Source: QHXW01 sp035280425 (lineage in GTDB: Bacteria > Acidobacteriota > Terriglobia > Bryobacterales > Bryobacteraceae). From it: a stretch of 64,000 nucleotides of DNA. Numbering within the stretch: the stretch's first letter is position 1; the number at the start of each line of letters is the position of its first letter. The notes under the pieces were generated by a model. That model was not told the DNA's origin. It did no database searches and saw nothing but the letters and a program-made list of their open reading frames with translations. A program made the translations under genes and the position numbers. Of this stretch, positions 40,438-49,155 are shown piece by piece. Where the stretch lies: NCBI GenBank assembly GCA_035280425.1, contig DATEFW010000024.1, positions 372,001 through 436,000 on the forward strand, written 5' to 3'.

Positions 40438-41742
40438 ATGTTCATATCGTCAGTTGAACTTCATTCAATAGCCATCGCCGATCCGCCGCTCCGAAGTTCC
40501 TACGGCTTGCACGCTCCGTACGCGCTGCGAACCATCGTGGAGATCAAAACAGACGATGGAATTACTGGAATCAGCGAGACTTACGGTGGCGATGGCCCGT
40601 TCGCCGCACTCGAAGCCGCGCGATCGCTGGTTACCGGCATGGACCCCTTCCGGTTGGCCGGCCTCTACCGTCAACTAAATACTGACGTGGCTCCGGCCGG
40701 TGATCGCTCTCAAACCTATCTTGTTCCTGGCGAAAATCCCGCCGACCGACACGCCCGTACCTTCGCCGCCATCGAGATCGCCTGCCTCGATCTGATCGGC
40801 AAAGCCGTCGGCAAACCGGTCTGCGACGTTATCGGCGGCCGGGTTCGCGACGCCGTCCCGTTTTCCGCGTATCTCTTTTATAAACATGCAGGTGGCGGCG
40901 GACTGGGCGCCGATCTGCGGGAGCCGGAGTACGGCGAAGTCCTCGACCCGGCCTCGATGGTTCAGGAGGCCCGCCAGATGATTGCCAAATACGGTTTTCG
41001 CGAAATCAAGCTCAAAGGCGGCGTGCTCGAGCCCGAAGCCGAGATCGAAACCATCCGCGCTCTGCGCCGAGAGTTCGGCCCTTCGTACCCCCTGCGCATC
41101 GATCCCAACTGCGCCTGGTCGGTCGAAACCTCGGTCAAAGTCGGGGAAAGTCTCAAAGACGAACTTTCGGGCGGCGGCTACCTCGAAGATCCCTGCCCAA
41201 AGCTCAAGGGAATGTCAGAGGTCAGACGCCGCTTGCTATCGGAAGATATCGACACGCCGCTCGCCAGCAACGTGGCGGTCACTTCATTTCCCGATGTGCC
41301 GCGGGCCCGCGATCTCGATGCTGTCCAGATCGTGCTCTGCGACCCGCATTACTGGGGCGGCCTGCGCCAGGTCCAGTATCTGTCGCACCTTTGCGAGGTT
41401 CTGGGAATGGGGCTCTCGATGCACTCCAACAGCCATCTGGGCGTGAGCCTGATGGCCATGGCGCACGCCGCCGCGGCGTCTCCCAACCTGACTTACGCCT
41501 GCGATACGCATTATCCGTGGCAAACGGCGATTGATGAAGTCGTGGCCGGAGGCAGAATTCCCTTCGAGAACGGCTGCGTGCGCATTCCCGATAAGCCAGG
41601 CCTGGGCGTCGAGCTCGACCGTGATCAGCTCGCCCGCGGCCGCGAGCGTTATGCCAGGCTTCCCTACCGCAAGCGTGACGACGAAGCCGAGATGCGCGCT
41701 CATGTCGATCCCAACTGGAAACGCATTCTTCCGCGCTGGTAG
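40438..41742 (+). CDS. gudD: Glucarate dehydratase (enolase superfamily)
   Basis: A 434-residue enolase-superfamily enzyme. The KxK motif is K191-L-K193 in REIKLKGGVLEPE, the metal ligands include D222 (RIDPNC) and E250 (YLEDPCP), and the second catalytic dyad lies in MHSNSHLG (H329, H333). VLCDPHYWGGLR completes the barrel. Glucarate dehydratase removes water from D-glucarate to form 5-dehydro-4-deoxy-D-glucarate. The next gene encodes the following step, which supports glucarate rather than another acid sugar. No ribosome site is obvious before the ATG. It is divergent from the small membrane genes. Confidence 0.9.
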   Translation: MFISSVELHSIAIADPPLRSSYGLHAPYALRTIVEIKTDDGITGISETYGGDGPFAALEAARSLVTGMDPFRLAGLYRQLNTDVAPAGDRSQTYLVPGENPADRHARTFAAIEIACLDLIGKAVGKPVCDVIGGRVRDAVPFSAYLFYKHAGGGGLGADLREPEYGEVLDPASMVQEARQMIAKYGFREIKLKGGVLEPEAEIETIRALRREFGPSYPLRIDPNCAWSVETSVKVGESLKDELSGGGYLEDPCPKLKGMSEVRRRLLSEDIDTPLASNVAVTSFPDVPRARDLDAVQIVLCDPHYWGGLRQVQYLSHLCEVLGMGLSMHSNSHLGVSLMAMAHAAAASPNLTYACDTHYPWQTAIDEVVAGGRIPFENGCVRIPDKPGLGVELDRDQLARGRERYARLPYRKRDDEAEMRAHVDPNWKRILPRW

Positions 41743-41775
41743 CCGCAGGACACCGGAAAGGGCTACATTGAACCC

Positions 41776-42720
41776 ATGACTCCAGCCCAACTGCGCGACC
41801 GTTTTCGCGGCGTCTTCGGCTTTCCCATTACTCCCTTCCGGCAGGACCTGTCACTCGATCTAGACGCACTCGCGCGAAACGTCGACGAAATGGCGCGCCA
41901 TCCGTTTTGCGCGATGGTGGCCGCCGGAGGAACAGGCGAAATTTATTCGCTGACGCCTGGCGAAATTGTCGACGTGGTTCGCGTAACCGTCCAGGCTGCG
42001 GCAGGACGCATGCCGGTGGTCTCGGGCGTCGCATTCAATGCCGCGATCGGCGCCGAAATCGCACGCGGCGTCGAGAAAGCCGGAGCCGATTGCCTCCTGG
42101 CGCTCCCGCCGTATTACTCGAACGCACCCGAAGAAGGCCTGTTCACATATTACGAAGCTGTGGCACGCGCGTCGGGGCTTCCGTTGATGGTTTACAGTCG
42201 CGACTGGGCGGTGTTCACGCCGCAAATGGTGGCGCGGCTGGCCGAGCGCATTCCGTCCCTGATCGCCTGGAAAGACGGGCAAGGCGACGCGCGCAAATAC
42301 CAGCGCATCATGAACTATGTCGGCGACCGCCTCGCCTGGATGGGCGGAATCGGGGACGATTGCGTTCCGGCCTATTTCGCCATCGGCGTGCAAGCCTATA
42401 CCTCGAGCATTTCGAATATCGCGCCCAAGCTGTCGCTCGCACTCGCCCAAGCCGGACTCGCGCGGGATTTCGCGCGGCTCGACCCGCTGATGCGCCGCTA
42501 CGTGCATCCGCTTTATGCCATTCGCGACCGCCGCCGCGGGTACGAAGTCGCGGTGATGAAGCAGGCCATGGAGATTTTGGGAATTCCGGCCGGCCCCGTT
42601 CGGCCGCCGCTCGAAAACTGCCGCCCCGAGGATGTCGCGGACATTCGCAAGCTGATGGAGCTTTACGCAGATATGCGGGATGAGTCGCGAGCCGAACACA
42701 CCGGCGCCGTAAAAGTCTAA
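41776..42720 (+). CDS. kdgD: 5-dehydro-4-deoxyglucarate dehydratase (DapA family)
   Basis: A 314-residue class I aldolase-fold protein. The Schiff-base lysine is K166 in LIAWKDGQGD, and the catalytic tyrosine is Y140 in LMVYSRDWAVF. GGTGEIYSLTPGE lies near the N-terminus. It belongs to the dihydrodipicolinate-synthase superfamily in the branch that decarboxylates and dehydrates 5-keto-4-deoxyglucarate to 2,5-dioxopentanoate (2-oxoglutarate semialdehyde). It lies 33 bases after gudD, so the two genes form a glucarate catabolic operon. The dehydrogenase that finishes the pathway is not in this window. Confidence 0.9.
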   Translation: MTPAQLRDRFRGVFGFPITPFRQDLSLDLDALARNVDEMARHPFCAMVAAGGTGEIYSLTPGEIVDVVRVTVQAAAGRMPVVSGVAFNAAIGAEIARGVEKAGADCLLALPPYYSNAPEEGLFTYYEAVARASGLPLMVYSRDWAVFTPQMVARLAERIPSLIAWKDGQGDARKYQRIMNYVGDRLAWMGGIGDDCVPAYFAIGVQAYTSSISNIAPKLSLALAQAGLARDFARLDPLMRRYVHPLYAIRDRRRGYEVAVMKQAMEILGIPAGPVRPPLENCRPEDVADIRKLMELYADMRDESRAEHTGAVKV

Positions 42721-43077
42721 CGGTGGACGTGGAGTGAAGAGAGGGAGTCCGGCAAACGGGCGGAACGCTCCGCGGCGGGAGCGGGAAGGAGTTTTCGGTA
42801 GGCTTGGGGAGGGCATCAAGCTTGAAGGAAACTTTCTGTGGGCCGAAATCCCTCTTCGCTCTCGACAATATTCCCCGCCGCTGCGCTCGAATATCGCAGC
42901 CGGCAGTTTTAGTGTGAAAACAATCCAGATAATTTTGTTGCGGGCATGTGACTGTCGTTTTCCATCACACGTGTGGAACGGTCTCACAGTTCGGCAGGTT
43001 CGAAGCGATTCATGCAGCAGCGCTTAGGCGTTGGCAAGCCGCCTGCACAGAAAACCTCATCTTCTGAGCGGGGTCTA
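42721..43077. other. Intergenic region, mostly unremarkable
   Basis: About 357 bases without a supported gene. It contains a 10-base palindrome, CACACGTGTG, at 42966-42975 and AT-rich stretches, but no clear promoter boxes or terminator. The open frame that runs through the last 100 bases is the unselected upstream extension of the TPR gene. Confidence 0.5.
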
Positions 43078-45276
43078 ATGGTTATGCGTTACGCAGCCGC
43101 ACTGCTGGTTTTGGGAGCCGCGGCCGTCTCCCTGCGCGGGCAGTATCAGGCGGTCCAAATGCCTCCGTGGCAGGATGCCGCACAGAAGGCGAACGACGCA
43201 CGCGCTAAGGGCCGCCGGGCGGAAGCCGAGCTGATCATTGAGAAGGTCTGGGCGGACGTCCAGCGCGCCGGGGCGGGGGAGGACTACTTTCCGGCCGGCG
43301 TTCAATCGGTCGTGAATTTTTACGATGCGGCAGGGCGAACGCTGAAGGCGAATACCATTCTGCACGCCGCCGAAGCCGCCGTCGCGCCATTGCCGGAGCA
43401 GCATCCCAACCGGCTCGCGATGCTCACTTTAAAGGCTCAGACCTATCAAAACCAGGGCCGGGCGATTGAAGCACAGGCGATTTACGAGCAGGTCCTGCCC
43501 TTGCAGGTAAAGATTTTTGGGGAAGACTCGTTCGAGTCGCGCGGCTTACTGGAGGCACTGGCCCATTCTTATGACAATTCGGGCGAACTCGAGAAAGCGG
43601 AAGCGCTTTTTCGCAAGCTGGATGGCGCGGAGGCCCGGGTGATCCAGAGCGAAAAAATTCGGCCGCCGGCGTTTAAGGGGCAGGTGATGATTGTGGTCTC
43701 AGGGCGCATTGCATCGATGAGCCGTGCGGGGTTTGCCATCAGCTTGCCGTTTCCGGCTGCCCAGTCGCCGCTTGGCGAGTTCTGCGACCGCCACGGCCGG
43801 TTTGCCGAAGCGGAGAAGGCTTTCCAGGAGGCCATCGCCAGCGCGGAGCGCGACACCAGCCAAAACTTCGGGTTGGTGGGCGCGCTCGGCGCTTATGAAA
43901 GCTATCTCGAAAGGCACCGCCGTTACCGCGAGGCGCAGCAAGTGGAGATGCACATCATCCAAGTGCACGATGGCCCCGCGGGTGCGCCCAACTTGAATCA
44001 CTCTAGCGGTGATCACGTGGCGCTCGCCAGACTCTATGTCGATGGAGGCCAGTTTGAAGAGGCCAACAAAGTTTTCGACCAGGTGCTGTCTGAGACTGAA
44101 GCGAGCACCGGCAGGGACACTGACGAATATCGCAATCTCCAGATGAATTATGCATTCGCGCTGATGCGGCAGAAAAAGTTCGATGCTGCGGAAAAAATCG
44201 CACGAGAAATCGCCCAGAATGCGCCTGCCAACTCTAATGACTACGCCCGCGAGAATGCCCTGAACCTGCTGGCGCAGATTCGCGGGCAGGCAGGCGATCA
44301 CCAGGGCGCCGAAGCATACCGCGCCCGGGCGGCAGCCAGGCTAAACCTCCGGTTTCAGGCGCCGGAGGCGAATAGTGTCACAGCCGACCTGGAGCGCGCG
44401 CGTGCATTGCTCGAGCAGCACAAGATCGACCAGGCCTGGAGCCAGATCGATCACGCGCTCGGAACCGCAGAATCGGCCGAGCCGTATCAGACTCTCGGTT
44501 TTCTGAACGAAATTGCCGGTTTGGGCGGATCGTTTCCGCCGGAACGAGGCGCGATGGCGGATCAACTCATGGAGCGTATCGCGGCCGTTCAAGACCGCAC
44601 ACTCAGCCCTGCGGATCCGCTATATAATCCCGGGCTGGTTGCCAATTACTACCAAAGCGGCGGGCGCTGGGCCGAGGCCGAGCGAAGATGGAGCCATTAC
44701 ATTCAGGCACTCGAAGAGGCTGATGGCCCGAATGATCCGCGCCTGGTTCAACCGCTTCTCGACCTCGCGAACCTGTTTCGCCGCCAAAACCGTTCTGATG
44801 ACTCCCTGGCCGCCATCAAACGCGCTCTGAATATTCAAGAGAAAACAAAGGGGCCGAACAGCGGGGATGTCAGCCAAATCTTGGGGACACTGGCGCAGTT
44901 ATATTTCGATGTGCAAAATGAAACCGCCGCCATGGAAGCGTACGAACGGCAGATCCGGCTGAGCAGGAGGATTTCCGGCCGCGCTCTGCCCGACGCGCAA
45001 ACCCTGACGGATATCGCGCAGGCGTATGCACAGCACCGGGAATTCGACCGCGCCATCGAATTGGCAACCGAAGCTCTCGATATCGCGAGCCAGCCGGAGT
45101 ACGCTGAGCAGGTGCAATTTTTCCGCAACAATCTGGAAGCGATACAACGGCAAAAAGCCGCTGCTTTGCAGGCGCCGAATCCGACGGCAAATAAATGGTT
45201 CAACACAGACCGCTTTGCGCGGCCCGGTGGAACGCATCTCTACCCTTCCAGAACGCCCGCTCCGAACCCGCAGTGA
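43078..45276 (+). CDS. Secreted TPR-repeat protein
   Basis: A 732-residue protein with a signal peptide (AAALLVLGAAAVSLRGQ) and a long array of tetratricopeptide repeats. Examples are GELEKAEALFRKLDG, GRFAEAEKAFQEAIASAERD, GGQFEEANKVFDQVLSETEA, KKFDAAEKIAREIAQNAPAN and, near the C-terminus, REFDRAIELATEALDIASQ. TPR arrays are protein-interaction scaffolds; the export signal puts it in the periplasm or outer membrane. The start is placed at the ATG at 43078, where the hydrophobic segment begins; a second ATG two codons later is equally possible. Confidence 0.85.
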   Translation: MVMRYAAALLVLGAAAVSLRGQYQAVQMPPWQDAAQKANDARAKGRRAEAELIIEKVWADVQRAGAGEDYFPAGVQSVVNFYDAAGRTLKANTILHAAEAAVAPLPEQHPNRLAMLTLKAQTYQNQGRAIEAQAIYEQVLPLQVKIFGEDSFESRGLLEALAHSYDNSGELEKAEALFRKLDGAEARVIQSEKIRPPAFKGQVMIVVSGRIASMSRAGFAISLPFPAAQSPLGEFCDRHGRFAEAEKAFQEAIASAERDTSQNFGLVGALGAYESYLERHRRYREAQQVEMHIIQVHDGPAGAPNLNHSSGDHVALARLYVDGGQFEEANKVFDQVLSETEASTGRDTDEYRNLQMNYAFALMRQKKFDAAEKIAREIAQNAPANSNDYARENALNLLAQIRGQAGDHQGAEAYRARAAARLNLRFQAPEANSVTADLERARALLEQHKIDQAWSQIDHALGTAESAEPYQTLGFLNEIAGLGGSFPPERGAMADQLMERIAAVQDRTLSPADPLYNPGLVANYYQSGGRWAEAERRWSHYIQALEEADGPNDPRLVQPLLDLANLFRRQNRSDDSLAAIKRALNIQEKTKGPNSGDVSQILGTLAQLYFDVQNETAAMEAYERQIRLSRRISGRALPDAQTLTDIAQAYAQHREFDRAIELATEALDIASQPEYAEQVQFFRNNLEAIQRQKAAALQAPNPTANKWFNTDRFARPGGTHLYPSRTPAPNPQ

Positions 45277-45319
45277 GCATCTTCGCGTGTCAAACCTTCC
45301 GATATAACCTTGGTAATAT

Positions 45320-45347
45320 TTGCCCGAAACGTAATTTTCAGTACAAT
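45320..45347 (+). promoter_or_regulatory. Promoter upstream of an MFS gene
   Basis: TTGCCC (45320-45325), 16 bases, TACAAT (45342-45347). The predicted transcript start at about 45354 lies two bases before the GTG start, so the message may be leaderless. No ribosome site is visible, which fits that reading. Confidence 0.4.
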
Positions 45348-45355
45348 CAGTAGAA

Positions 45356-46555
45356 GTGGGGTCATCGCTTCGCCTCGGCTGGCGCTTCTGGGCGCTGATC
45401 GCGGCGACATTCTTAGGATTCTTAGGAATCGGGACGGTGCTGCCGTTGATCGGGCCGCACGTGCGCCACGATCTCGGCGGCTCGGACCAGACGGTCGGCC
45501 TGGTGATCGGCATTTTCTCGTTTGTCGCGCTGGCCAGCCGTTTCATTTCCGGACCGCTTACTGATCGCCGCGGCCGCAAGGTCGCATTTCTCACAGGACT
45601 GGCGAGTTGCGGGCTCGCGGGGCTGGCTTATCTCGTCCCGCTTGGACTTGGCGGAGTGTATCTGGCGCGGCTTCTTCAGGGATTTGGCGAGGCGTGCCTG
45701 TACACGGGCGCCGCGGCATGGGCGGTCGAGGTCGCGGGGATCCGGCGGAGCGGAGAAGCACTGGGTTTTGTGAGCAGCGGGATCTGGGGCGGCATTTCGG
45801 TCGGGCCGGTGGTGGGACAGTGGCTCGGCTCATTCGAGCGCTCAGCGATCATGCAGGTCATCGCCGCGGCGGTGGCGTTCGCGATTCTCAGCCGTGTGCG
45901 TGAAGACTACGTTCCGGCTCCGCATCACGTCCGCCGGCGATGGATTCCGAAAGCGCTCATCGCGCCGGGCATCGCTGTGGGATTTGTGAACGTGCAGTAC
46001 CCGGTGATCACGGGATTTCTGGTTTTGCATCTGGCACGCTACGGAAATTCCGGGCCGGCGGCGTTCTCGGCTTATGCTCTGCTGATTCTGCTTTCGCGGT
46101 TTTTCCTGGGCGGGCTGCCGGACCGCATACATCCCGCGATCACGTTTTATGGCGGACTGGCGGCGATGGCGCTGGGCTTGAGCGTGCTTGCGATCGGGCC
46201 GCACCCGGCGTGGGCCATCGCTGCGGCGGGCCTGCTGGGATTCGGGTTCTCGTTCCCGTGGTCGTCGACAGCCTCAAGCCTTCTCCGCAAAATTCCAAGC
46301 AGCGAGCGTGGTTCGGCGGTCAGCATTCTGAGCGCGTTCGTGGACTTGTTCGTGGGCATCAGCTCATTTGCCGCGGGCGCGACCGCCAACCACTTTGGAT
46401 ATCCTGCTGCATTCATGCTGGGCGCGCTGGCGCTGGTGGCTGCGGCGGTGGCGGGACGGTACGTGTTCGCATCGGGCGACGCCGAGAAGCCTGAAGCGGG
46501 CGAGCCGGAGCCGGTTGCCGGTGCGGTGCTCGAAGACGAATGTGTGATCGGGTGA
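45356..46555 (+). CDS. MFS transporter
   Basis: A 399-residue major facilitator protein with about 12 helices. The loop 2-3 motif reads SGPLTDRRGRKVAFL. The motif-C-like segment LLQGFGEACLYTGAAAWAVE lies in helix 5, and a long acidic tail with AEKPEAGEPEPV closes the protein. It looks like a drug or metabolite exporter of the DHA1 kind, but the substrate is not deducible. The only start is GTG at 45356. It is followed by a converging zinc-ribbon gene. Confidence 0.82.
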   Translation: MGSSLRLGWRFWALIAATFLGFLGIGTVLPLIGPHVRHDLGGSDQTVGLVIGIFSFVALASRFISGPLTDRRGRKVAFLTGLASCGLAGLAYLVPLGLGGVYLARLLQGFGEACLYTGAAAWAVEVAGIRRSGEALGFVSSGIWGGISVGPVVGQWLGSFERSAIMQVIAAAVAFAILSRVREDYVPAPHHVRRRWIPKALIAPGIAVGFVNVQYPVITGFLVLHLARYGNSGPAAFSAYALLILLSRFFLGGLPDRIHPAITFYGGLAAMALGLSVLAIGPHPAWAIAAAGLLGFGFSFPWSSTASSLLRKIPSSERGSAVSILSAFVDLFVGISSFAAGATANHFGYPAAFMLGALALVAAAVAGRYVFASGDAEKPEAGEPEPVAGAVLEDECVIG

Positions 46556-46571
46556 AGCCGCCGTCCGGCTT
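46555..46571. terminator. Weak hairpin between converging genes
   Basis: AAGCCG, five bases, CGGCTT forms a 6-base stem at the end of the MFS gene. It is followed by only a short pyrimidine run, so it is a weak terminator candidate for one or both converging genes. Confidence 0.25.
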
Positions 46572-46582
46572 GTCGCAATTTC

Positions 46583-47395
46583 TTACTCCAGAGTAAATGA
46601 TCGGGCGCAAACGGGGCAGATCATGCGTCCGGTTACCTGTCGAAACCGGCTCGAGGCTGCGTGGCAATGCGGGCAGGAAATGGGCTGCTCAAATATTCGA
46701 AACGGAAGGCGCTGCTCCGGAGAATCTGAACGACGAGGTTTGAAGATGTCCGGAAACTCGATCTCCCGGACCTTGTCATCCTCCAGATCGCAAAGGGCGC
46801 GGATGCGTTCCACGGCCTCCGGGTACAACTGTGAGCCCCCGCGGCCGAGCGTTTCCAGGGCTTGCCGCCACATCCGCAGTTCCCGATAAATCTCGGCTTT
46901 GAAGACAAGATCTTTTCCGGTTTCCTCGAGCAGTGGCAGTAGCGCCGTCAGATTTTCATTGCGGCCGGACGGGCTCCGCGGCCCGCGTGTGAACCAGGTA
47001 TATTCGATTTGGCGGTCCTCGTCGTTGCTTCGCCGCCAGGCCAGAAGCCGTAAGCTCCGCTCCTCGCCGGGCGTTTGCGCAAGGCCGGTTTCTATCGCAT
47101 GGTAGTATTCCTGTTCATCCGGCTGTTGCCCGAGCTCTGCGTTTCGCCATTTGCGTGGGGCGCGCTCCCGGCCCTTCGGCGAGTCGGTTATCGTGCCCAC
47201 CTCGACGTCCGTGGAGAACCAGTGCAGGCGACGGCAATGCGGGCACTTGACGATCGAGGGAGGCAACGGGTATGGCGCGTACTCCGCGCCGTCAGTCCAA
47301 ACCCGCAAGTTGCAGCGGTTCTATGAGATCAAGACCCTATGCCGTGCGAGCTTTTTGCAGCCAGGGCAGGCGATGATGCAGTTCCCGAATTTCAC
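46583..47395 (-). pseudogene. Zinc-ribbon protein gene interrupted by an in-frame TAG
   Basis: The main frame (46583-47308) has CPHC pairs (VKCPHCRRLHWF near the start; ISCPHCHAASSRF and MICPVCARSFTLE at the end), so it forms zinc ribbons on both sides of a helical, charged middle part. Upstream, across a TAG at 47321-47323, the same frame continues to GTG at 47395 with FGNCIIACPGCKKL and RHRVLIS. That N-terminus fits the downstream start RVWTDGAEYAPY in a known type of CPxC-containing protein. The upstream end lies 15 bases after the STAS gene, which fits co-transcription. A single-base change would restore the gene. Function unknown. Confidence 0.6.
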
Positions 47396-47410
47396 AAACG
47401 CGTTTCGAGC

Positions 47411-47767
47411 TCAGGATATTGACCGTGAAGCCTTCGACGCTTCTTCCACGCTCGGAAAAAACCGGAATACCGTATCCAGCATGCTCACGTGAAAGGCCTG
47501 GAACAGCGTGCCCGCGGCGCCGGCCATGCGCATTTCGCCGCCTGTGGCCGCGATTTTGTTATAGCTCGAGATGAAGCGGCCGATGCCCGTGCTGTCGATG
47601 TGGGTCACGGCACCGATGTCGAATATGATGACGCGCTTGCCGCGAGCGAGCAGGTCATCGACCAGCGTGACGATCTGCTCGCTCTCCTGGCCCATCATGA
47701 CTTTGCCCGAGACTTTGATGACTATTGTTCCCGGCGTGGTCTCGTTATGACTGATCGCCATCAACAT
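47411..47767 (-). CDS. STAS-domain anti-anti-sigma factor-like protein
   Basis: A 118-residue STAS protein. The signature HIDSTGIGRFISSYN contains the serine S59 that is phosphorylated by anti-sigma kinases in SpoIIAA/RsbV proteins. KRVIIFDIGAVTH and GGEMRMAGAAGTL complete the fold. It would release a sigma factor when unphosphorylated. No kinase or sigma gene is adjacent. The start could be the ATG at 47767 or the ATG two codons later. It precedes the zinc-ribbon gene by 15 bases. Confidence 0.88.
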   Translation of the reverse strand: MLMAISHNETTPGTIVIKVSGKVMMGQESEQIVTLVDDLLARGKRVIIFDIGAVTHIDSTGIGRFISSYNKIAATGGEMRMAGAAGTLFQAFHVSMLDTVFRFFPSVEEASKASRSIS

Positions 47768-47815
47768 CGAAGGGACCAGTGTACGCTGAGGGCAGGCGGG
47801 CGCGCCAGCGAGGGC

Positions 47816-48592
47816 CTACTTTAAAAAACCGCTTGCGCCGCTGAAACGGGAGCTGAGCTCGTCATTCAGCGGATCGTCGAGCGCCAGTAGTTTTCTCAGG
47901 CTCGCGCTGAGGCGCGCCTGGACATTTGGGGAGAGCAGTTTCTTCTGATATTGCTGCTGGGGTTTATCCCAGCGCGTATAAAAGGCGTGCATCGCGCGGC
48001 GAGTGCCCTCGGTGTGATTCGCCGTGGCTCCGTGCCACATGTGCGCATTCATCACCACCACCGTTCCGGCCGCTCCGGTCAGCAACTGCTCCTGCGGGTG
48101 GGGCGCGACCGGGTCGGCGAGAGCTTCCTGCGGAAGGCGCCGCCACTTGTGCGAGCCGGGCACCATGCGGATGGCGCCGTTATCGGTTGTAAAGTCGTCG
48201 AGCATCCAGACCGAGTTGCACACCCAGTAGCCGCGCTCGTCCGCGATGGCGGCGCTGTCGGCGTGGAGCGGTTGTGAGCAGTCGCTGGCCGGATCGGCGG
48301 CACGCACGTTCAAGCTGCTCAATTTGAATTTTTCACCGAGCACGTGCGCCATGCACGCGAGCACCTCCGGCGTTTCGATGGCGAGCTCAAAAACATCTCC
48401 TTTGTTGACGAGATTCGCGAGCCGCCGCGCGTGGGGCTCCTGCTTGAATTCCGCGCCGGCGCGAGCGCCTTCTTCGGCGAACAGTTCTTCGATACGCCAG
48501 CGCAGCGATTCGAGGAGCTCGTGGCTCATCAAGCCCGGAAGGACCAGATAGCCCAGCTCATCGAGCTGCTGCTTCGCGGACGCGGTGAGCAT
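47816..48592 (-). CDS. Phytanoyl-CoA dioxygenase (PhyH) family protein
   Basis: A 258-residue non-haem Fe(II)/2-oxoglutarate oxygenase. The iron triad is H110-x-D112 in PLHADSAA and H187 in NAHMWHGATANH; R199 after it probably binds 2-oxoglutarate. The flanking WMLDDFTTDNGAIRMVPGSH is typical of PhyH. The substrate could be a lipid, an amino acid or a secondary metabolite. It overlaps the MGMT gene by 35 bases. No signal peptide. Confidence 0.85.
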   Translation of the reverse strand: MLTASAKQQLDELGYLVLPGLMSHELLESLRWRIEELFAEEGARAGAEFKQEPHARRLANLVNKGDVFELAIETPEVLACMAHVLGEKFKLSSLNVRAADPASDCSQPLHADSAAIADERGYWVCNSVWMLDDFTTDNGAIRMVPGSHKWRRLPQEALADPVAPHPQEQLLTGAAGTVVVMNAHMWHGATANHTEGTRRAMHAFYTRWDKPQQQYQKKLLSPNVQARLSASLRKLLALDDPLNDELSSRFSGASGFLK

Positions 48593-49046
48593 GTTTGGCC
48601 TCCAGATCGAGCAACAGGCGCTTCCAGGCGAGGCCGCCGCCGAAGCCCGTCAGGCTGCCGTCACGGCCGATCACGCGATGGCAGGGGACGACGATCGGAA
48701 TCGGATTTCTGCCGTTGGCCGCGCCGACCGCTCGCACCGCCTGCGGCGCGCCGATCTGGCGGGCGATGTCGCTATAGCTGCGCGTCTCGCCATAAGGAAT
48801 GGTGCGGAGCGCCGCCCACACGCGCCGCTGAAATTCAGTGCCGTTCATTTCGAGCGGCAGGTCGAAATTTTGGAGCTCGCCCGCGAAATAAAGGCGAAGC
48901 TGCCTGATGGCTTCGTGCATCACAGCACTTGTGGATTTATTTACCTCGATGCGCGTGCCGAATTCGATGCGGCGGACAGCCGTCGAACTGGCCTCAATAG
49001 AAAGGGAAAAGCCGCCGCGCACGGTCAGTTGATGCCACTCGTACAT
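48558..49046 (-). CDS. ogt: Methylated-DNA-protein-cysteine methyltransferase
   Basis: A 162-residue suicide repair protein. The acceptor cysteine is C122 in PIPIVVPCHRVIGRDG, and the DNA-binding helix and recognition region reads FQRRVWAALRTIPYGETRSY. GFGGGLAWKRLLLDLE closes the domain. It removes alkyl groups from O6-alkylguanine in the cytoplasm. The length is that of Ogt/MGMT-type proteins without an Ada regulatory domain. The N-terminal 60 residues form the small alpha/beta domain. It overlaps the PhyH gene at its 3' end. Confidence 0.93.
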   Translation of the reverse strand: MYEWHQLTVRGGFSLSIEASSTAVRRIEFGTRIEVNKSTSAVMHEAIRQLRLYFAGELQNFDLPLEMNGTEFQRRVWAALRTIPYGETRSYSDIARQIGAPQAVRAVGAANGRNPIPIVVPCHRVIGRDGSLTGFGGGLAWKRLLLDLEAKHAHRVREAAAR

Positions 49047-49119
49047 ATGCCAAGTGTTACCAGATTGTGTTTTTTTAATCCAGTTTTGTTTTGGCTCCCG
49101 GTAGCCGCCCTGGACAAGC

Positions 49120-49128
49120 TGTTATAAT
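49120..49128 (+). promoter_or_regulatory. Extended -10 promoter of ispH
   Basis: TGTTATAAT is an extended -10 element (TGnTATAAT) located about 28 bases before the ispH start. No good -35 box is present at 17 bases, which is normal for extended -10 promoters. It could drive the whole hopanoid operon. Confidence 0.45.
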
Positions 49129-49155
49129 TTAGGGGTTTAAGCCCCGACATCGCTT

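Noticed and set aside
42966..42975. CACACGTGTG palindrome as a specific operator
   Set aside because: Single short palindrome with no promoter boxes nearby and no second copy; too common to interpret.
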